Positions 1-9,319 of a DNA stretch of 64,000 bases are shown here, piece after piece (the first letter of the stretch is position 1; every line of letters begins with the position of its first letter). The position numbers and the translations under genes are program-made. This DNA is from an uncultured bacterium (GTDB lineage: Bacteria; Bacteroidota; Rhodothermia; Rhodothermales; Rubricoccaceae): positions 310,001-374,000 of the forward strand of contig CANLSR010000001.1 of the NCBI GenBank assembly GCA_947493945.1. The letters run 5' to 3'. The notes beneath the pieces were generated by a model. It was given only the letters and a program-made list of their open reading frames with translations, searched no databases and had not been told where the DNA came from.

Positions 1-1
1 C

Positions 2-1639
<1,638 letters not shown>

Positions 1640-1768
1640 GGTCGGGGCGTCCGGACGGGGGAGCTGCCGCCACGTACCCGCCGGGAGGAACGGGGCCGTT
1701 CCGTCTGAGGCCAGCGAACGCTGCCGAGACGGCGCCGCCCGATACCCAGGCCCGGCTCTCCCGGTCCC

Positions 1769-2461
1769 GTGCGGCTCCTCGTCTTCGCCCTCTGCCTGTC
1801 CGCGCTCGGCGCCGGCTCCTACGCCCTGCTCACCCGCAGCGGGGCCACCGGCGCCGCTGAGTTCGCGGGCGCCGCTGCGCCCGCCGGCGCCGACCGCCAG
1901 CCCGACGCGCAGGCGTCTCCCGAGCCGCTGGCGCCGGCCCTCCGCGAGCGCCCCGCCGTCCGCACGCGCCTCGTGGTGGAGGCGTACGAGGTCGCCGGGG
2001 ACACGGCCGGCGAGGTGCTGGCCTCCCTGCTCGCGGGCGGCCCACACTCTGGGGGCGACGTGTTCTTCGGACGCACCGTGGCCGGGGTCCGCCTGCGCTA
2101 CGACCCGACGCCTGTGGCCGGGGGCTGCGTCCTCGCCGACGTCGGCGTGGACCTGGCGCTCACGATCACGCTGCCCACCTGGACGCCTACCTCGCCGCCC
2201 GACGCTCGCTTGGTGAGGGACTGGGGACGGTTCCGCCGGGCGCTGTCGGAGCACGAGGACGGGCACCGCGAGATCGCCGAGGCGGGGGCACAGACCCTGG
2301 GCCGGGCGCTCGCGGGGTTGCGCCGCGACTCGTGCCCGGCCACGAGGGCCGAGGCCCGTCGCCGCGTGCGCCGGGTCGAGTCCGACGTCTCCGCCGCCCA
2401 GCACCGCTACGACGCCCGGACGGGCCACGGCCGGACCGAGGGCGCCGTCTGGCCGCGCTGA
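1769..2461 (+). CDS. DUF922 secreted putative metalloprotease-like protein
   Basis: A 230-residue protein with a hydrophobic N-terminus (residues 2-21, signal peptide or anchor), so probably exported. The body matches the DUF922 pattern (predicted secreted Zn-dependent proteases): a YEVAGDTAGEV segment, a basic LRYDP stretch, a Cys at 'GGCVLADV', LxxTITLPTW, and an HExGH motif (HEDGH, residues about 162-166) expected to bind metal, followed by a second Cys (DSCPA) and a terminal YDARTGHG motif. The start is GTG 1769, chosen because it directly precedes the signal sequence. Proteolytic activity is inferred from the motif only. It lies 129 bp after metH on the same strand and has no obvious functional link to it. 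Confidence 0.75.
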   Translation: MRLLVFALCLSALGAGSYALLTRSGATGAAEFAGAAAPAGADRQPDAQASPEPLAPALRERPAVRTRLVVEAYEVAGDTAGEVLASLLAGGPHSGGDVFFGRTVAGVRLRYDPTPVAGGCVLADVGVDLALTITLPTWTPTSPPDARLVRDWGRFRRALSEHEDGHREIAEAGAQTLGRALAGLRRDSCPATRAEARRRVRRVESDVSAAQHRYDARTGHGRTEGAVWPR

Positions 2462-2494
2462 CGGCGACCCTCGACGTGCACGGACCGGAGCGCT

Positions 2495-2521
2495 AGCGCA
2501 CGGCTCAGGACGCCGTGCGCT
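2495..2521. terminator. Hairpin after the DUF922 gene
   Basis: Perfect 10-bp inverted repeat (AGCGCACGGC at 2495-2504 and its complement at 2512-2521) around a 7-nt loop, 34 nt after the stop codon. There is no T-run, as is usual in this window, so termination is inferred from position and stem strength. Confidence 0.5.
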
Positions 2522-2527
2522 CACTCT

Positions 2528-2607
2528 GTCGTCCTGAGCGGAGGCCGCAAGCCGGAGTCGAAGGATCTCGACGCGGACGCCCAACTTGTCAACACCGTTG
2601 AGAAGGG
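2528..2607. repeat. Interspersed repeat, partial copy
   Basis: Contains GTCGTCCTGAGCG (2528-2540), CGAAGGATCTCGACGC (2559-2574) and GTTGAGAAGGG (2597-2607). The first two blocks recur, in the same order, in the complete palindromic copy at 26363-26470. Here the right arm is decayed, so this looks like an older or partial copy. Confidence 0.65.
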
Positions 2608-2708
2608 CTCGGGGTGTCGGCACTGAGGTCCTTCACGGCGTTGGCGGCGCGGTCAGAACGACACCTCCTCGCGCTCTGCGCTGGCGGCCCGCCTCCGCCA
2701 GCGGCGGG

Positions 2709-2981
2709 CTAGTCGTCCCGGGCCGTCGTCGGGTCCTCGTCGACCGCCTCGTCGCCGTCCTCGACGCGCGGGGCGGACTTTAGGCGGTCCGACATCGTGC
2801 GGCCGACGTAGGCGTTCCCGGCCTCGGCCACGCGGGCCCCGTCCTCGACCTCCTGGGCGGCCGGCGCCGCGTCGCGGTCGGGCTCGATGGCGTCGTCGTC
2901 CTGGTCCTGCTCGGGCGCGTGGTCGCCGCTGTCGGGGGACGTGAAGCGGTGCGAGTCGGGCGTGTTCTGGTCGGGGTGCAT
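2709..2981 (-). CDS. Small acidic hypothetical protein
   Basis: Predicted 90-residue protein rich in Asp and Glu, starting MHPDQNTPDSH and ending in DEDPTTARDD. No signal peptide, membrane segment or known motif is visible. The ATG at 2979-2981 is chosen because extension upstream gives an Arg/Gly-rich sequence that overlaps the divergent transpeptidase gene; however FSEDLPDYA just before the ATG also looks protein-like. The acidic, disordered composition resembles small stress-related or nucleic-acid-mimic proteins, but no function can be assigned. Confidence 0.5.
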   Translation of the reverse strand: MHPDQNTPDSHRFTSPDSGDHAPEQDQDDDAIEPDRDAAPAAQEVEDGARVAEAGNAYVGRTMSDRLKSAPRVEDGDEAVDEDPTTARDD

Positions 2982-3073
2982 GGCGTAGTCGGGCAGATCC
3001 TCACTGAACCCGCCACGCGCCGCGCGGTTGCCGGCCCGGCCGTAGTCTAGTGCCCCACGGTCCCCCCGCCGCC

Positions 3074-4156
3074 ATGATCGCCCGCGCCCTCGCCTTGCTC
3101 CTCGTCGCCGCGCCTGCGTGGGCGGCCCCACCCGACGCCCACGTCCGACTGGCGGACGCGCTCGGCCGCTACGGCCGGGCCGCCCTCGTCGGCTGGGACG
3201 GGGTCCCGGACGGCCCCCTCGTCTACCCCGGCCAGACCGACGCCGCCCAAGTGCCCGCGCTCCGCAAGCGGCTGGCCGCCGAGGGCGCGCTGGGCGCCGC
3301 GGCTCCGACGGGCGACACGCTGGACGACGCCCTGGCGGACGCGCTGCGCCAGACCCAGCGCCGGCTGGGGCTGGACGGCGACGGGATCCTCGGTCCCAAC
3401 ACGCGCGCCGCCCTCAACGTCCCGGCCAGCCAGCGCGCCGACCAGATCCGCCAGTCGCTCGGCCGCCTGCCGGCGGTCCCGGCCTCGGGCCGGTTCGTGC
3501 TCGTCAACGTGGCCGAGTACCGCGTGCGCGCCTTCGAGGACGGCCGCGAGGTGCTGGCGATGAAGGCCGTCGTCGGCGCCGACGAGGAGGGGCACCGGAC
3601 GCCGCTGTTCGAGGACGAGATCGAGTACGCCACCTTCCGCCCGTTCTGGAACGTCCCGACCGCCATCGCCGTCGCCGAGCTGGTGCCCGACGGGCCGGCG
3701 GCGCTGGCGGCCGGCGGCTACCAGCTGGTGCGCCAGTTCTCGCCCGACGCCGAGGTCCACGAGATGACCGCCGAGAACCTCCAGCGCGTGGTCGGCGGCC
3801 ACCTCCTGATGCGCCAGGCGGCCGGGCCGGCCAACGCGCTCGGGCTGGTCAAGTACATGTTCCCCAACGGCCACAACGTCTACCTCCACGACACGCCGGC
3901 CAAGGGCCACTTTGCGCGCGACGAGCGGGCGCTGAGCCACGGCTGCGTCCGCCTGGAGGACCCCGTCGCGTTCGGCGCCTGGCTGTTCGGGCCCCAGGGC
4001 TGGACCGACGACGACGTGCGGCTGGCGATGGCCGAGGGCGAGTCCCGCCGGGTGGACCTGGACCGCCGCGTGCCCGTCGTGCTGGCCTACTTCTCGGCCT
4101 GGGCCGACGACGAGGGCGCCGTCTGGTTTGCCCGCGACCCGTACGGCCTGCTCTAG
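3074..4156 (+). CDS. L,D-transpeptidase (YcbB/LdtD-like)
   Basis: Exported peptidoglycan cross-linking enzyme that forms or exchanges 3-3 cross-links in the periplasm. The 360-residue protein has a signal peptide (MIARALALLLVAAPAWA), a peptidoglycan-binding helix-turn segment (LRQTQRRLGLDGDGILGPNTRAALN), and a YkuD catalytic domain with HDTPAKGHFARDERALSHGCVRL; the catalytic Cys is residue 291. The RPFWNVP segment is typical of the long YcbB-type transpeptidases. The ATG at 3074 is preferred to one 24 bp upstream because it begins the signal sequence exactly. YcbB proteins usually have a longer N-terminal domain, so this is a compact version. Confidence 0.9.
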   Translation: MIARALALLLVAAPAWAAPPDAHVRLADALGRYGRAALVGWDGVPDGPLVYPGQTDAAQVPALRKRLAAEGALGAAAPTGDTLDDALADALRQTQRRLGLDGDGILGPNTRAALNVPASQRADQIRQSLGRLPAVPASGRFVLVNVAEYRVRAFEDGREVLAMKAVVGADEEGHRTPLFEDEIEYATFRPFWNVPTAIAVAELVPDGPAALAAGGYQLVRQFSPDAEVHEMTAENLQRVVGGHLLMRQAAGPANALGLVKYMFPNGHNVYLHDTPAKGHFARDERALSHGCVRLEDPVAFGAWLFGPQGWTDDDVRLAMAEGESRRVDLDRRVPVVLAYFSAWADDEGAVWFARDPYGLL

Positions 4157-4182
4157 CCGCTGGCGGTCGCGACCGCCAGCGG
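4157..4182. terminator. 26-nt perfect palindrome after the L,D-transpeptidase
   Basis: A perfect palindrome whose left half is CCGCTGGCGGTCG starts on the base after the TAG stop (4154-4156). It lies between convergent genes (stop of the minus-strand gene at 4204), so it may end transcription from both sides. It belongs to the CCGCTGGCGG palindrome family found throughout the window. Confidence 0.55.
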
Positions 4183-4203
4183 GGCGGCGCGGCTGGCGAC
4201 CAG

Positions 4204-4641
4204 CTAGCCCGAACCGCTGCGGAGCCGGAGCCAAAGCGCAAAGAGGCTGACTGATACGGTCCCAAAGACCCCGTGGAACACGGCGGGTGGGATGGTCCCT
4301 AGCCACAGTCCCCACATCCACACCGGCCACCGCTCGCCGGTGTCCGCGTCCGCGCGAACGACCATTACGAACGGAGCCTGTGGGTCGCTCGGGTCAGAGC
4401 TCACGGTCTCCGCTGCTCCTGGCGGGTACTCCACGACCTGCCGGCGGCGGAAGTCCCAGTAGGCCGGAGGCGGGAGCTCGCCGCGTTCGGTGTACGGGGC
4501 GGCGTGAGCCTCAAAGGCCGTCGCGACCTCCGGGGTGGTCCGGTCCAGTCGGGAGCGGGCGATCTGGCCCCAAGCGGAGAGGCCGACCCATGCAAGCACG
4601 ACCAGCACAAAGGCGGCGGCAGCAAGTTTCGAGGCGCTCAT
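4204..4641 (-). CDS. Hypothetical membrane protein with two membrane segments
   Basis: A 145-residue protein with a hydrophobic helix at residues about 5-25 and a second near 108-138 (WMWGLWLGTIPPAVFHGVFGTVSVSLFALWL), ending in LRLRSGSG. Between them lies a soluble loop with a PPPAYWDFRRRQVVEYPPG segment, probably outside the cytoplasmic membrane. No family is recognised. Its ATG lies 21 bp downstream of the stop of the aldehyde dehydrogenase gene on the same strand, so the two may be transcribed together. Confidence 0.6.
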   Translation of the reverse strand: MSASKLAAAAFVLVVLAWVGLSAWGQIARSRLDRTTPEVATAFEAHAAPYTERGELPPPAYWDFRRRQVVEYPPGAAETVSSDPSDPQAPFVMVVRADADTGERWPVWMWGLWLGTIPPAVFHGVFGTVSVSLFALWLRLRSGSG

Positions 4642-4662
4642 GACGCATAGGATCAGAGTTCT

Positions 4663-6327
4663 CTACTTCCGGAACTGCCGCACCAGCGACTGGATCTGGT
4701 CCTCCGGCAGCGGCAGCACCGAGCCCCCGCCCCGCCGGCGGTCGCCGTCGCCAGCGGGGCGAGAGGGCGCGTCGCGCGGTGCTGTGCCGTTGCCGTTTGC
4801 TGTGGGATTGCCGGCGCGGGCCACCAGCCGGGCCTCGATCTCGTCCATCCACGACCCGTCGCCGGACGGTGCCGCCGCGCTAGCGGACCGGCTCGGCGGG
4901 GCGGAGGCCCGGGCGGCGGGGCGCGAGCGCGGGGCGGCACGGTCCGTCAGCGGCTGGCCCTGGTCGTCGTTGAGCGGCTGGGTCTCGAAGGCGACGCGCT
5001 TGAGGTTCACCAGGTGCATCGGCGTCACGTTGTCGCTCGTGATCGAGCCGCCGAGCGTGCCCGGCCCCAGCGTCATGGCCGGGAACAGGTCGGTGGTCAT
5101 GCCCACCGAGCCCAGCGCGGCGACCGTGTTGATGACGATGCGCATGGACGGCTTCTCGAGCGCGAACTGCTCGATCACGCGGTCGCTGGTGGCGTGGAGC
5201 GCCAAGGTGTGGCCGATGCCGCCGAACTCCAGGACCTCGATGCACCGCGCGCAGCCGGCCTCCCAGCCGTCGGCGACGTAGAACGACAGGATGGGCGACA
5301 GGGTCTCCATCGACAGCGGCTCGTCCGGGCCGACGGCCTCGGCCTCCGCGATCAGTGCGCGCGTGCCGTCGGGCACGGAGAAGCCGGCCATCCGGGCAAT
5401 CGTCGCCGGGCTCTGGCCCACGATCTTGGTGTTGAACCGCCCGCCCGGCTTGATGACGTCCCGGAGCTGGGCCGCCTCGGCGTCCGAGCAGACGTGGCCG
5501 CCCCGCTGGCGGAGCGCGTCGAGCAGGCGCGTGCGGATGGGCGAGTCGGCCACGACCGAGCGCTCGGTCGAGCACAGCGTGCCCCAGTCGAACGCCGTGC
5601 CCGTCAAGATGTCGGCCGCCGCTTTGTCCACGTTGGCGCTCCGGTCGACGTAGGCCGGCACGTTGCCGGACCCGACGCCGTACGCCGGCTTCCCCTTCGA
5701 GTAGGCCGCGCGCACCATCGGCCCGCCGCCCGTGGCCAGGATCACGTCGGTCTTGGAGTGCTCCAAGAGCGCGTTCGTGCCGGCCAAGGTGACGCCGGCC
5801 TCGGTCTGGCCCAGGCAGGCGAACAAGCCCTCAGGGGCGCCCGCTTGGTAGGCGGCTTGCGCGACCACGTCGAGCGCCTCGGCGGTGCACCGGGCCGCGC
5901 TCGGGTGCGGGCTGATCACGATGCCGCAGCGGGCCTTGGCCGAGATGATCGCCTTGTAGAAGGCCGTCGCCGTCGGGTTGGTCGAGGGCACGAGCGCGCC
6001 CACGACGCCCATCGGCGTGGCGACGGTCCAGACCTTGCCGTCGTCGCTTTGGTCGATGATGCCGGCCGTCCGCATCCCGTCCATGCGCGCCGCCAGCGTG
6101 CGCGTGGCGAACAGGTTCTTTTGCTCCTTGCTCTCGGGCTTGCCGAACCCGGTCTCGTCGTGGGCCAGCTGGCCCAGGCGCCGCGCCGCGCCGGCCCCGG
6201 CCTCGACCATCGCCGCGACGACACGGTCGACGGCAGCCTGGTCGGCCGTCTTGAACTGCTTTTGGGCGTGCGCGGCGGCCTGGACGGCGTCGCGGGCTTC
6301 CTGGATGGAGAGAAGGTCGGCGTCCAC
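4663..6327 (-). CDS. CoA-acylating aldehyde dehydrogenase with long C-terminal tail
   Basis: NAD-dependent aldehyde dehydrogenase of the EutE/PduP/AdhE-N family, which converts an aldehyde plus CoA to acyl-CoA. The core (residues 1 to about 450) has the catalytic Cys252 in DWGTLCSTERSVV, the SGNVPAYVD segment, PSTNPTATAFYKAI, GIGHTLALHATSD and the terminal SDNVTPMHLVNLKRVAFE motif. After the core comes a roughly 100-residue tail: an Ala/Pro/Ser/Arg-rich linker, a short amphipathic segment (SWMDEIEARLV), another disordered stretch, and a final helix LPEDQIQSLVRQFRK. Such linker-plus-helix tails are used by bacterial-microcompartment enzymes as encapsulation peptides. The GTG at 6327 is chosen because upstream sequence is not conserved-looking. 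No shell genes are in the window; substrate unknown. Confidence 0.9.
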   Translation of the reverse strand: MDADLLSIQEARDAVQAAAHAQKQFKTADQAAVDRVVAAMVEAGAGAARRLGQLAHDETGFGKPESKEQKNLFATRTLAARMDGMRTAGIIDQSDDGKVWTVATPMGVVGALVPSTNPTATAFYKAIISAKARCGIVISPHPSAARCTAEALDVVAQAAYQAGAPEGLFACLGQTEAGVTLAGTNALLEHSKTDVILATGGGPMVRAAYSKGKPAYGVGSGNVPAYVDRSANVDKAAADILTGTAFDWGTLCSTERSVVADSPIRTRLLDALRQRGGHVCSDAEAAQLRDVIKPGGRFNTKIVGQSPATIARMAGFSVPDGTRALIAEAEAVGPDEPLSMETLSPILSFYVADGWEAGCARCIEVLEFGGIGHTLALHATSDRVIEQFALEKPSMRIVINTVAALGSVGMTTDLFPAMTLGPGTLGGSITSDNVTPMHLVNLKRVAFETQPLNDDQGQPLTDRAAPRSRPAARASAPPSRSASAAAPSGDGSWMDEIEARLVARAGNPTANGNGTAPRDAPSRPAGDGDRRRGGGSVLPLPEDQIQSLVRQFRK

Positions 6328-6572
6328 GGGCGGCAAGGAGGGCGGGCCGGAAGGTACCGCGGGATGCGGCCAGCGGCCGGGCGGTGCACGGCCGCGCGGG
6401 GCGTCGGCGCCGGAAACATGTGCCGAGTCGGGGGCCGTACGGCTACGTTGTGCCCCCCCCCCAGCGACCCTGCGCGCGCCGTGGAGCCCCTGCCGGCCCT
6501 GGGCGCGACGGCGTCCGCCCTCGGCAGGTGGCATGCCGTTTGCCCTCCCGTCCCCGCGCCTCTCCACAGACC

Positions 6573-8183
6573 ATGACCGCCGCTCCTCCCCCGTCCTCCG
6601 GCCTCCCCGACGTCGACCGCCAGTGGGGCGGGCTCGCCGCCGGCGGCGCCTACCTGCTGGTGGGCCGCGTCGGCGCCGGCCGCTCGGCGCTGGCGCTCCA
6701 GACCGTCCGCGCGGCCGTCGAGGCCGGCGAGCGCTGCCTGCTCATCTCGCCCCGCGCGCCCGAGTCGCTGGTCGAGGTGGGCCAGGGCATCGGCCTCGAC
6801 CTGGCGGCGGCGCACCAGGCGGGGTCGCTCCGGCTTCTCCGCATCCCGTCGGCGGCCACGCTGGCGGAGCGCGGGCCGGAGGGGCTGGCCGCCTCGTACC
6901 GCGACCTCGCCGGGCTGGTGGCCCGGGACCAGCCGGGCCGGGTGGTCATCGAGGACTTTACGCCGCTGGTCCAGTTCGACACGTTCGAGCGCTTCCAGGA
7001 GGCCTTTTCCGACCTCGTCCAGGAGCTGCGCGCACAAGGCGCGGCGCTGGTGATCGGGCTCGGCGACCCCGCCAACGAGGCCTCCCGGCGCCTGCTGGAC
7101 GTGGTCGAGGGCCTGGTCGACGGGACGGTCCGGCTGGAAGCCGACGGCGGCCTGGCCCTGTCGACGCCCGCCGCCCCGGAGCACCCGCCGAGCGACGGCG
7201 CCTCGGCCGAGGCCGACCCGTCGGTCACGTCCGGCCACGCGCTGGCGGCCGACCCCGAGCCCGGTTCCGACGAGGCGGAGCCCGCCGCGGAGCCCGCCGA
7301 CCCCGCGGACGACTCCGCGCCGAGCGCGCCCGACCCTGAGCCCCAGCCCTCCAGCGCCGTCCCGGACGATCTCCCCGCTCCGGCCGACGACGCGCCGGCC
7401 GACGGCTCACAGCTCTCCCCGGAGGCGGCCGGGCCTGGCGACCCCGACGGACCGCTCTCGGCCCCCATCTCCTCCCCGCCGCCGCCCGACCCGTCGCTGC
7501 TGGCGGACGGCGCCGACCCGTTCGGGCGCGACCCCGCCGACGCCCTTTTCGAGCAGGGCTTCCTCGCCGACTCGGGCCGCCAGCCGGCCGCTCCGGCGCC
7601 GGGTGAAACGCCAACTGTGGCGCCGGCTGCGGCGCCGCCGGCCGCTCCCGGGGCCGCCGCCGCCAGCCCGGCGCCGGCCGACAGCCCGGCGCCGGCCGCG
7701 GCCCGACCGTCGTGGACCCCGGCCCCGACCGCCGCGCCCCAGCCCCCGCCGGCCTCCGCGCCGTCGTTTGCGCCGCTCGCCAGCCTGGCGCCGCCCGACC
7801 CCAGCGCCGCGTTCCGCTCCGCGCTCGACGCCGCGTTCGCCGCGCGGACGTCGGGCACGCCGTTCCTGGTCGTCGCCCTGCGGATGGACCCGGCGGCGCC
7901 GGGCGCCGCCCACTTCGGCGCCGTCGAGGCAGGGCTCCGGTCGTCGCTCCGCCCCGGTGACCGCCTGCTCGTCGACGGGGCCCGCAGACGGGCCGTGGCC
8001 GTGCTCCCGGCCTCCGCCGACGACGACGGCCAGGCGCTATTGGGGGGCGTCCAGGTCCACCTGCGAGCCCAGCTCGACAGGTCGGCGGAGGACGTGATCC
8101 AGTCCATCGCCGCGGTCACCATCGTCGACGGCCAGCCGTTCCAGTCCGCCGAGGACCTCCTGGCGTACGCCGTTGACGGCTAA
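6573..8183 (+). CDS. KaiC/RecA-like ATPase domain fused to a degenerate GGDEF-like domain
   Basis: A 536-residue protein with three parts. Residues 1 to about 195 form a RecA/KaiC-fold ATPase-like domain: Walker A-like GRVGAGRS (about 31-38), where the usual Lys is Arg, and a Walker B-like RVVIEDFTPL. Residues about 195-410 are an Ala/Pro/Asp/Glu-rich, presumably disordered linker. Residues about 413-536 resemble a GGDEF fold (LRSSLRPGDRLLVDG, AVAVLPAS, SIAAVTIVDG, AEDLLAYA), but the GGDEF signature is replaced by VDGARRRAV, so cyclic-di-GMP synthesis is not expected. No membrane segment is seen, so it is probably cytoplasmic. It is divergent from the aldehyde dehydrogenase. A scaffold or signalling role is a guess; the domain assignments are by eye. 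Confidence 0.65.
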   Translation: MTAAPPPSSGLPDVDRQWGGLAAGGAYLLVGRVGAGRSALALQTVRAAVEAGERCLLISPRAPESLVEVGQGIGLDLAAAHQAGSLRLLRIPSAATLAERGPEGLAASYRDLAGLVARDQPGRVVIEDFTPLVQFDTFERFQEAFSDLVQELRAQGAALVIGLGDPANEASRRLLDVVEGLVDGTVRLEADGGLALSTPAAPEHPPSDGASAEADPSVTSGHALAADPEPGSDEAEPAAEPADPADDSAPSAPDPEPQPSSAVPDDLPAPADDAPADGSQLSPEAAGPGDPDGPLSAPISSPPPPDPSLLADGADPFGRDPADALFEQGFLADSGRQPAAPAPGETPTVAPAAAPPAAPGAAAASPAPADSPAPAAARPSWTPAPTAAPQPPPASAPSFAPLASLAPPDPSAAFRSALDAAFAARTSGTPFLVVALRMDPAAPGAAHFGAVEAGLRSSLRPGDRLLVDGARRRAVAVLPASADDDGQALLGGVQVHLRAQLDRSAEDVIQSIAAVTIVDGQPFQSAEDLLAYAVDG

Positions 8184-8196
8184 GCGCCGGCGCGCG

Positions 8197-8213
8197 CCGC
8201 CAGCGGCTGGCGG
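8197..8213. terminator. 17-nt palindrome between convergent genes
   Basis: CCGCCAGCGGCTGGCGG, two 8-nt arms about one central base, sits between the stops of two convergent genes (8183 and 8216). The identical 17-mer recurs at 17669 and 62610. A bidirectional terminator role is inferred from position. Confidence 0.5.
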
Positions 8214-8215
8214 CC

Positions 8216-9043
8216 CTAGCGGAACGGCTTCTCGCGGCTCAGCACCGACACCAGGTCGTCCACGCCGACGGGGCCGTGGCGGTAGACGAACGGCTCGCCG
8301 TAGTCGGCGCCGATGCGGTAGCCGAACGTGCGGGCGCGGGCCTCGACCCAGGCCAGGAAGCGGGGGTTGGAGATGTACGTCTGCGGCCCGTCGTCGGCGT
8401 CGCCCCCGCCCTGGTAGAACTGGCTCTCGTAGGCCAGCAGCGCCTGCATCCGCCGCTCCCACACCGACGTCACGTCGACGACGAACGTGGGCTCGGCGTC
8501 GAGCGCCTGGAGGTAGTGGAGCACGTGGTGCGGGCGCCACGGTTGCTGGGCCGTCCCGTCGTCCTCGAACGTCTCGACCTTGGCCAGGCCGGAGTAGAAC
8601 AGCGCGTCGACGGCCAGCGCGGTCGCCGCGCCGTGGTCGGGGTGGCGCACGCGCTCGGCGGTCACGAGCACGATCGGCGGGCGCCAGCGGCGCACGGCCC
8701 GGATCACCTTGCGCTGGTTGTCCTTGGTGTTCTGGATGTCGCCGTCGGGCAGGCCGAGGTTCTCGCGCGCGGCCAGGCCCATGACCTCGGCCGCCGCGGC
8801 GGCCTCCTGCATCCGGCCCTCGGGCGTGCCGCGCGTGCCCAGCTCGCCGCGCGTAAAGTCGACGACGCCGGTGCGGTAGCCCTGGTCGGCGAGCAGGCAC
8901 ATGGTGCCGCCGGCGCACAGCTCCACGTCGTCGGGGTGGGCGGCCAGGGCGAGCACGTCGAGCGGTTGGGCGCCGTCTCTTGCGGGGCGGCGGTCGGAGT
9001 CGGGCGGAGCGGGCACGGGGGCGGGGGCGGTGGGCGGAGCCAA
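8216..9043 (-). CDS. bshB1: Bacillithiol biosynthesis deacetylase BshB1
   Basis: LmbE/PIG-L-family zinc deacetylase that removes the acetyl group from N-acetylglucosaminyl-malate in bacillithiol synthesis in the cytoplasm. The 275-residue protein has the metal-binding AHPDDVE motif (residues 35-41), the FTRGELGTRGTPE segment, and RHPDHG, followed by ALFYSGL and the C-terminal YGEPFVYRHGPVGVDD typical of BshB1 rather than other LmbE proteins. The first 27 residues are Pro/Ala-rich and unlike the family, so the true start may be slightly downstream. The partner bshC lies at 23819; bshA is not in the window. Confidence 0.92.
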   Translation of the reverse strand: MAPPTAPAPVPAPPDSDRRPARDGAQPLDVLALAAHPDDVELCAGGTMCLLADQGYRTGVVDFTRGELGTRGTPEGRMQEAAAAAEVMGLAARENLGLPDGDIQNTKDNQRKVIRAVRRWRPPIVLVTAERVRHPDHGAATALAVDALFYSGLAKVETFEDDGTAQQPWRPHHVLHYLQALDAEPTFVVDVTSVWERRMQALLAYESQFYQGGGDADDGPQTYISNPRFLAWVEARARTFGYRIGADYGEPFVYRHGPVGVDDLVSVLSREKPFR

Positions 9044-9136
9044 CGCGCGGCCGCGCGCTACGATTCCGCCCCGCCGCGCTGGCGGTCGCCGCCGCCGGCC
9101 CGCGACGTCTGGGGCCGGGCCGGCCGCACGCCGCGC

Positions 9137-9319
9137 CTACCCCAGCCAGCCGGCCAGCCACGCCACCAGCGGGACGGCGAACAGCACCATCAGCCCCACG
9201 AACAGCCACGCCGCGGGGCGCACGCCGGGCCGGGCGACGGGGAACTCGTAGCCGCAGATGGGGCACGCCTCGGCGTCGGCGGGCACCTCCATGGCGCACG
9301 ACGGGCACTCGCGGGTCAC
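9137..9319 (-). CDS. Small zinc-ribbon membrane protein
   Basis: A 60-residue protein with an N-terminal zinc ribbon (Cys5, Cys8, Cys19, Cys22: ECPSC and ACPICGYEF) and one transmembrane helix (about residues 38-56). Start GTG 9319-9317 overlaps the mnmA stop in a GTGA arrangement, so the two are probably translationally coupled. Zinc binding is inferred from the two CxxC pairs. No specific function is known; many bacteria encode such single-helix zinc-ribbon proteins. Confidence 0.7.
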   Translation of the reverse strand: MTRECPSCAMEVPADAEACPICGYEFPVARPGVRPAAWLFVGLMVLFAVPLVAWLAGWLG

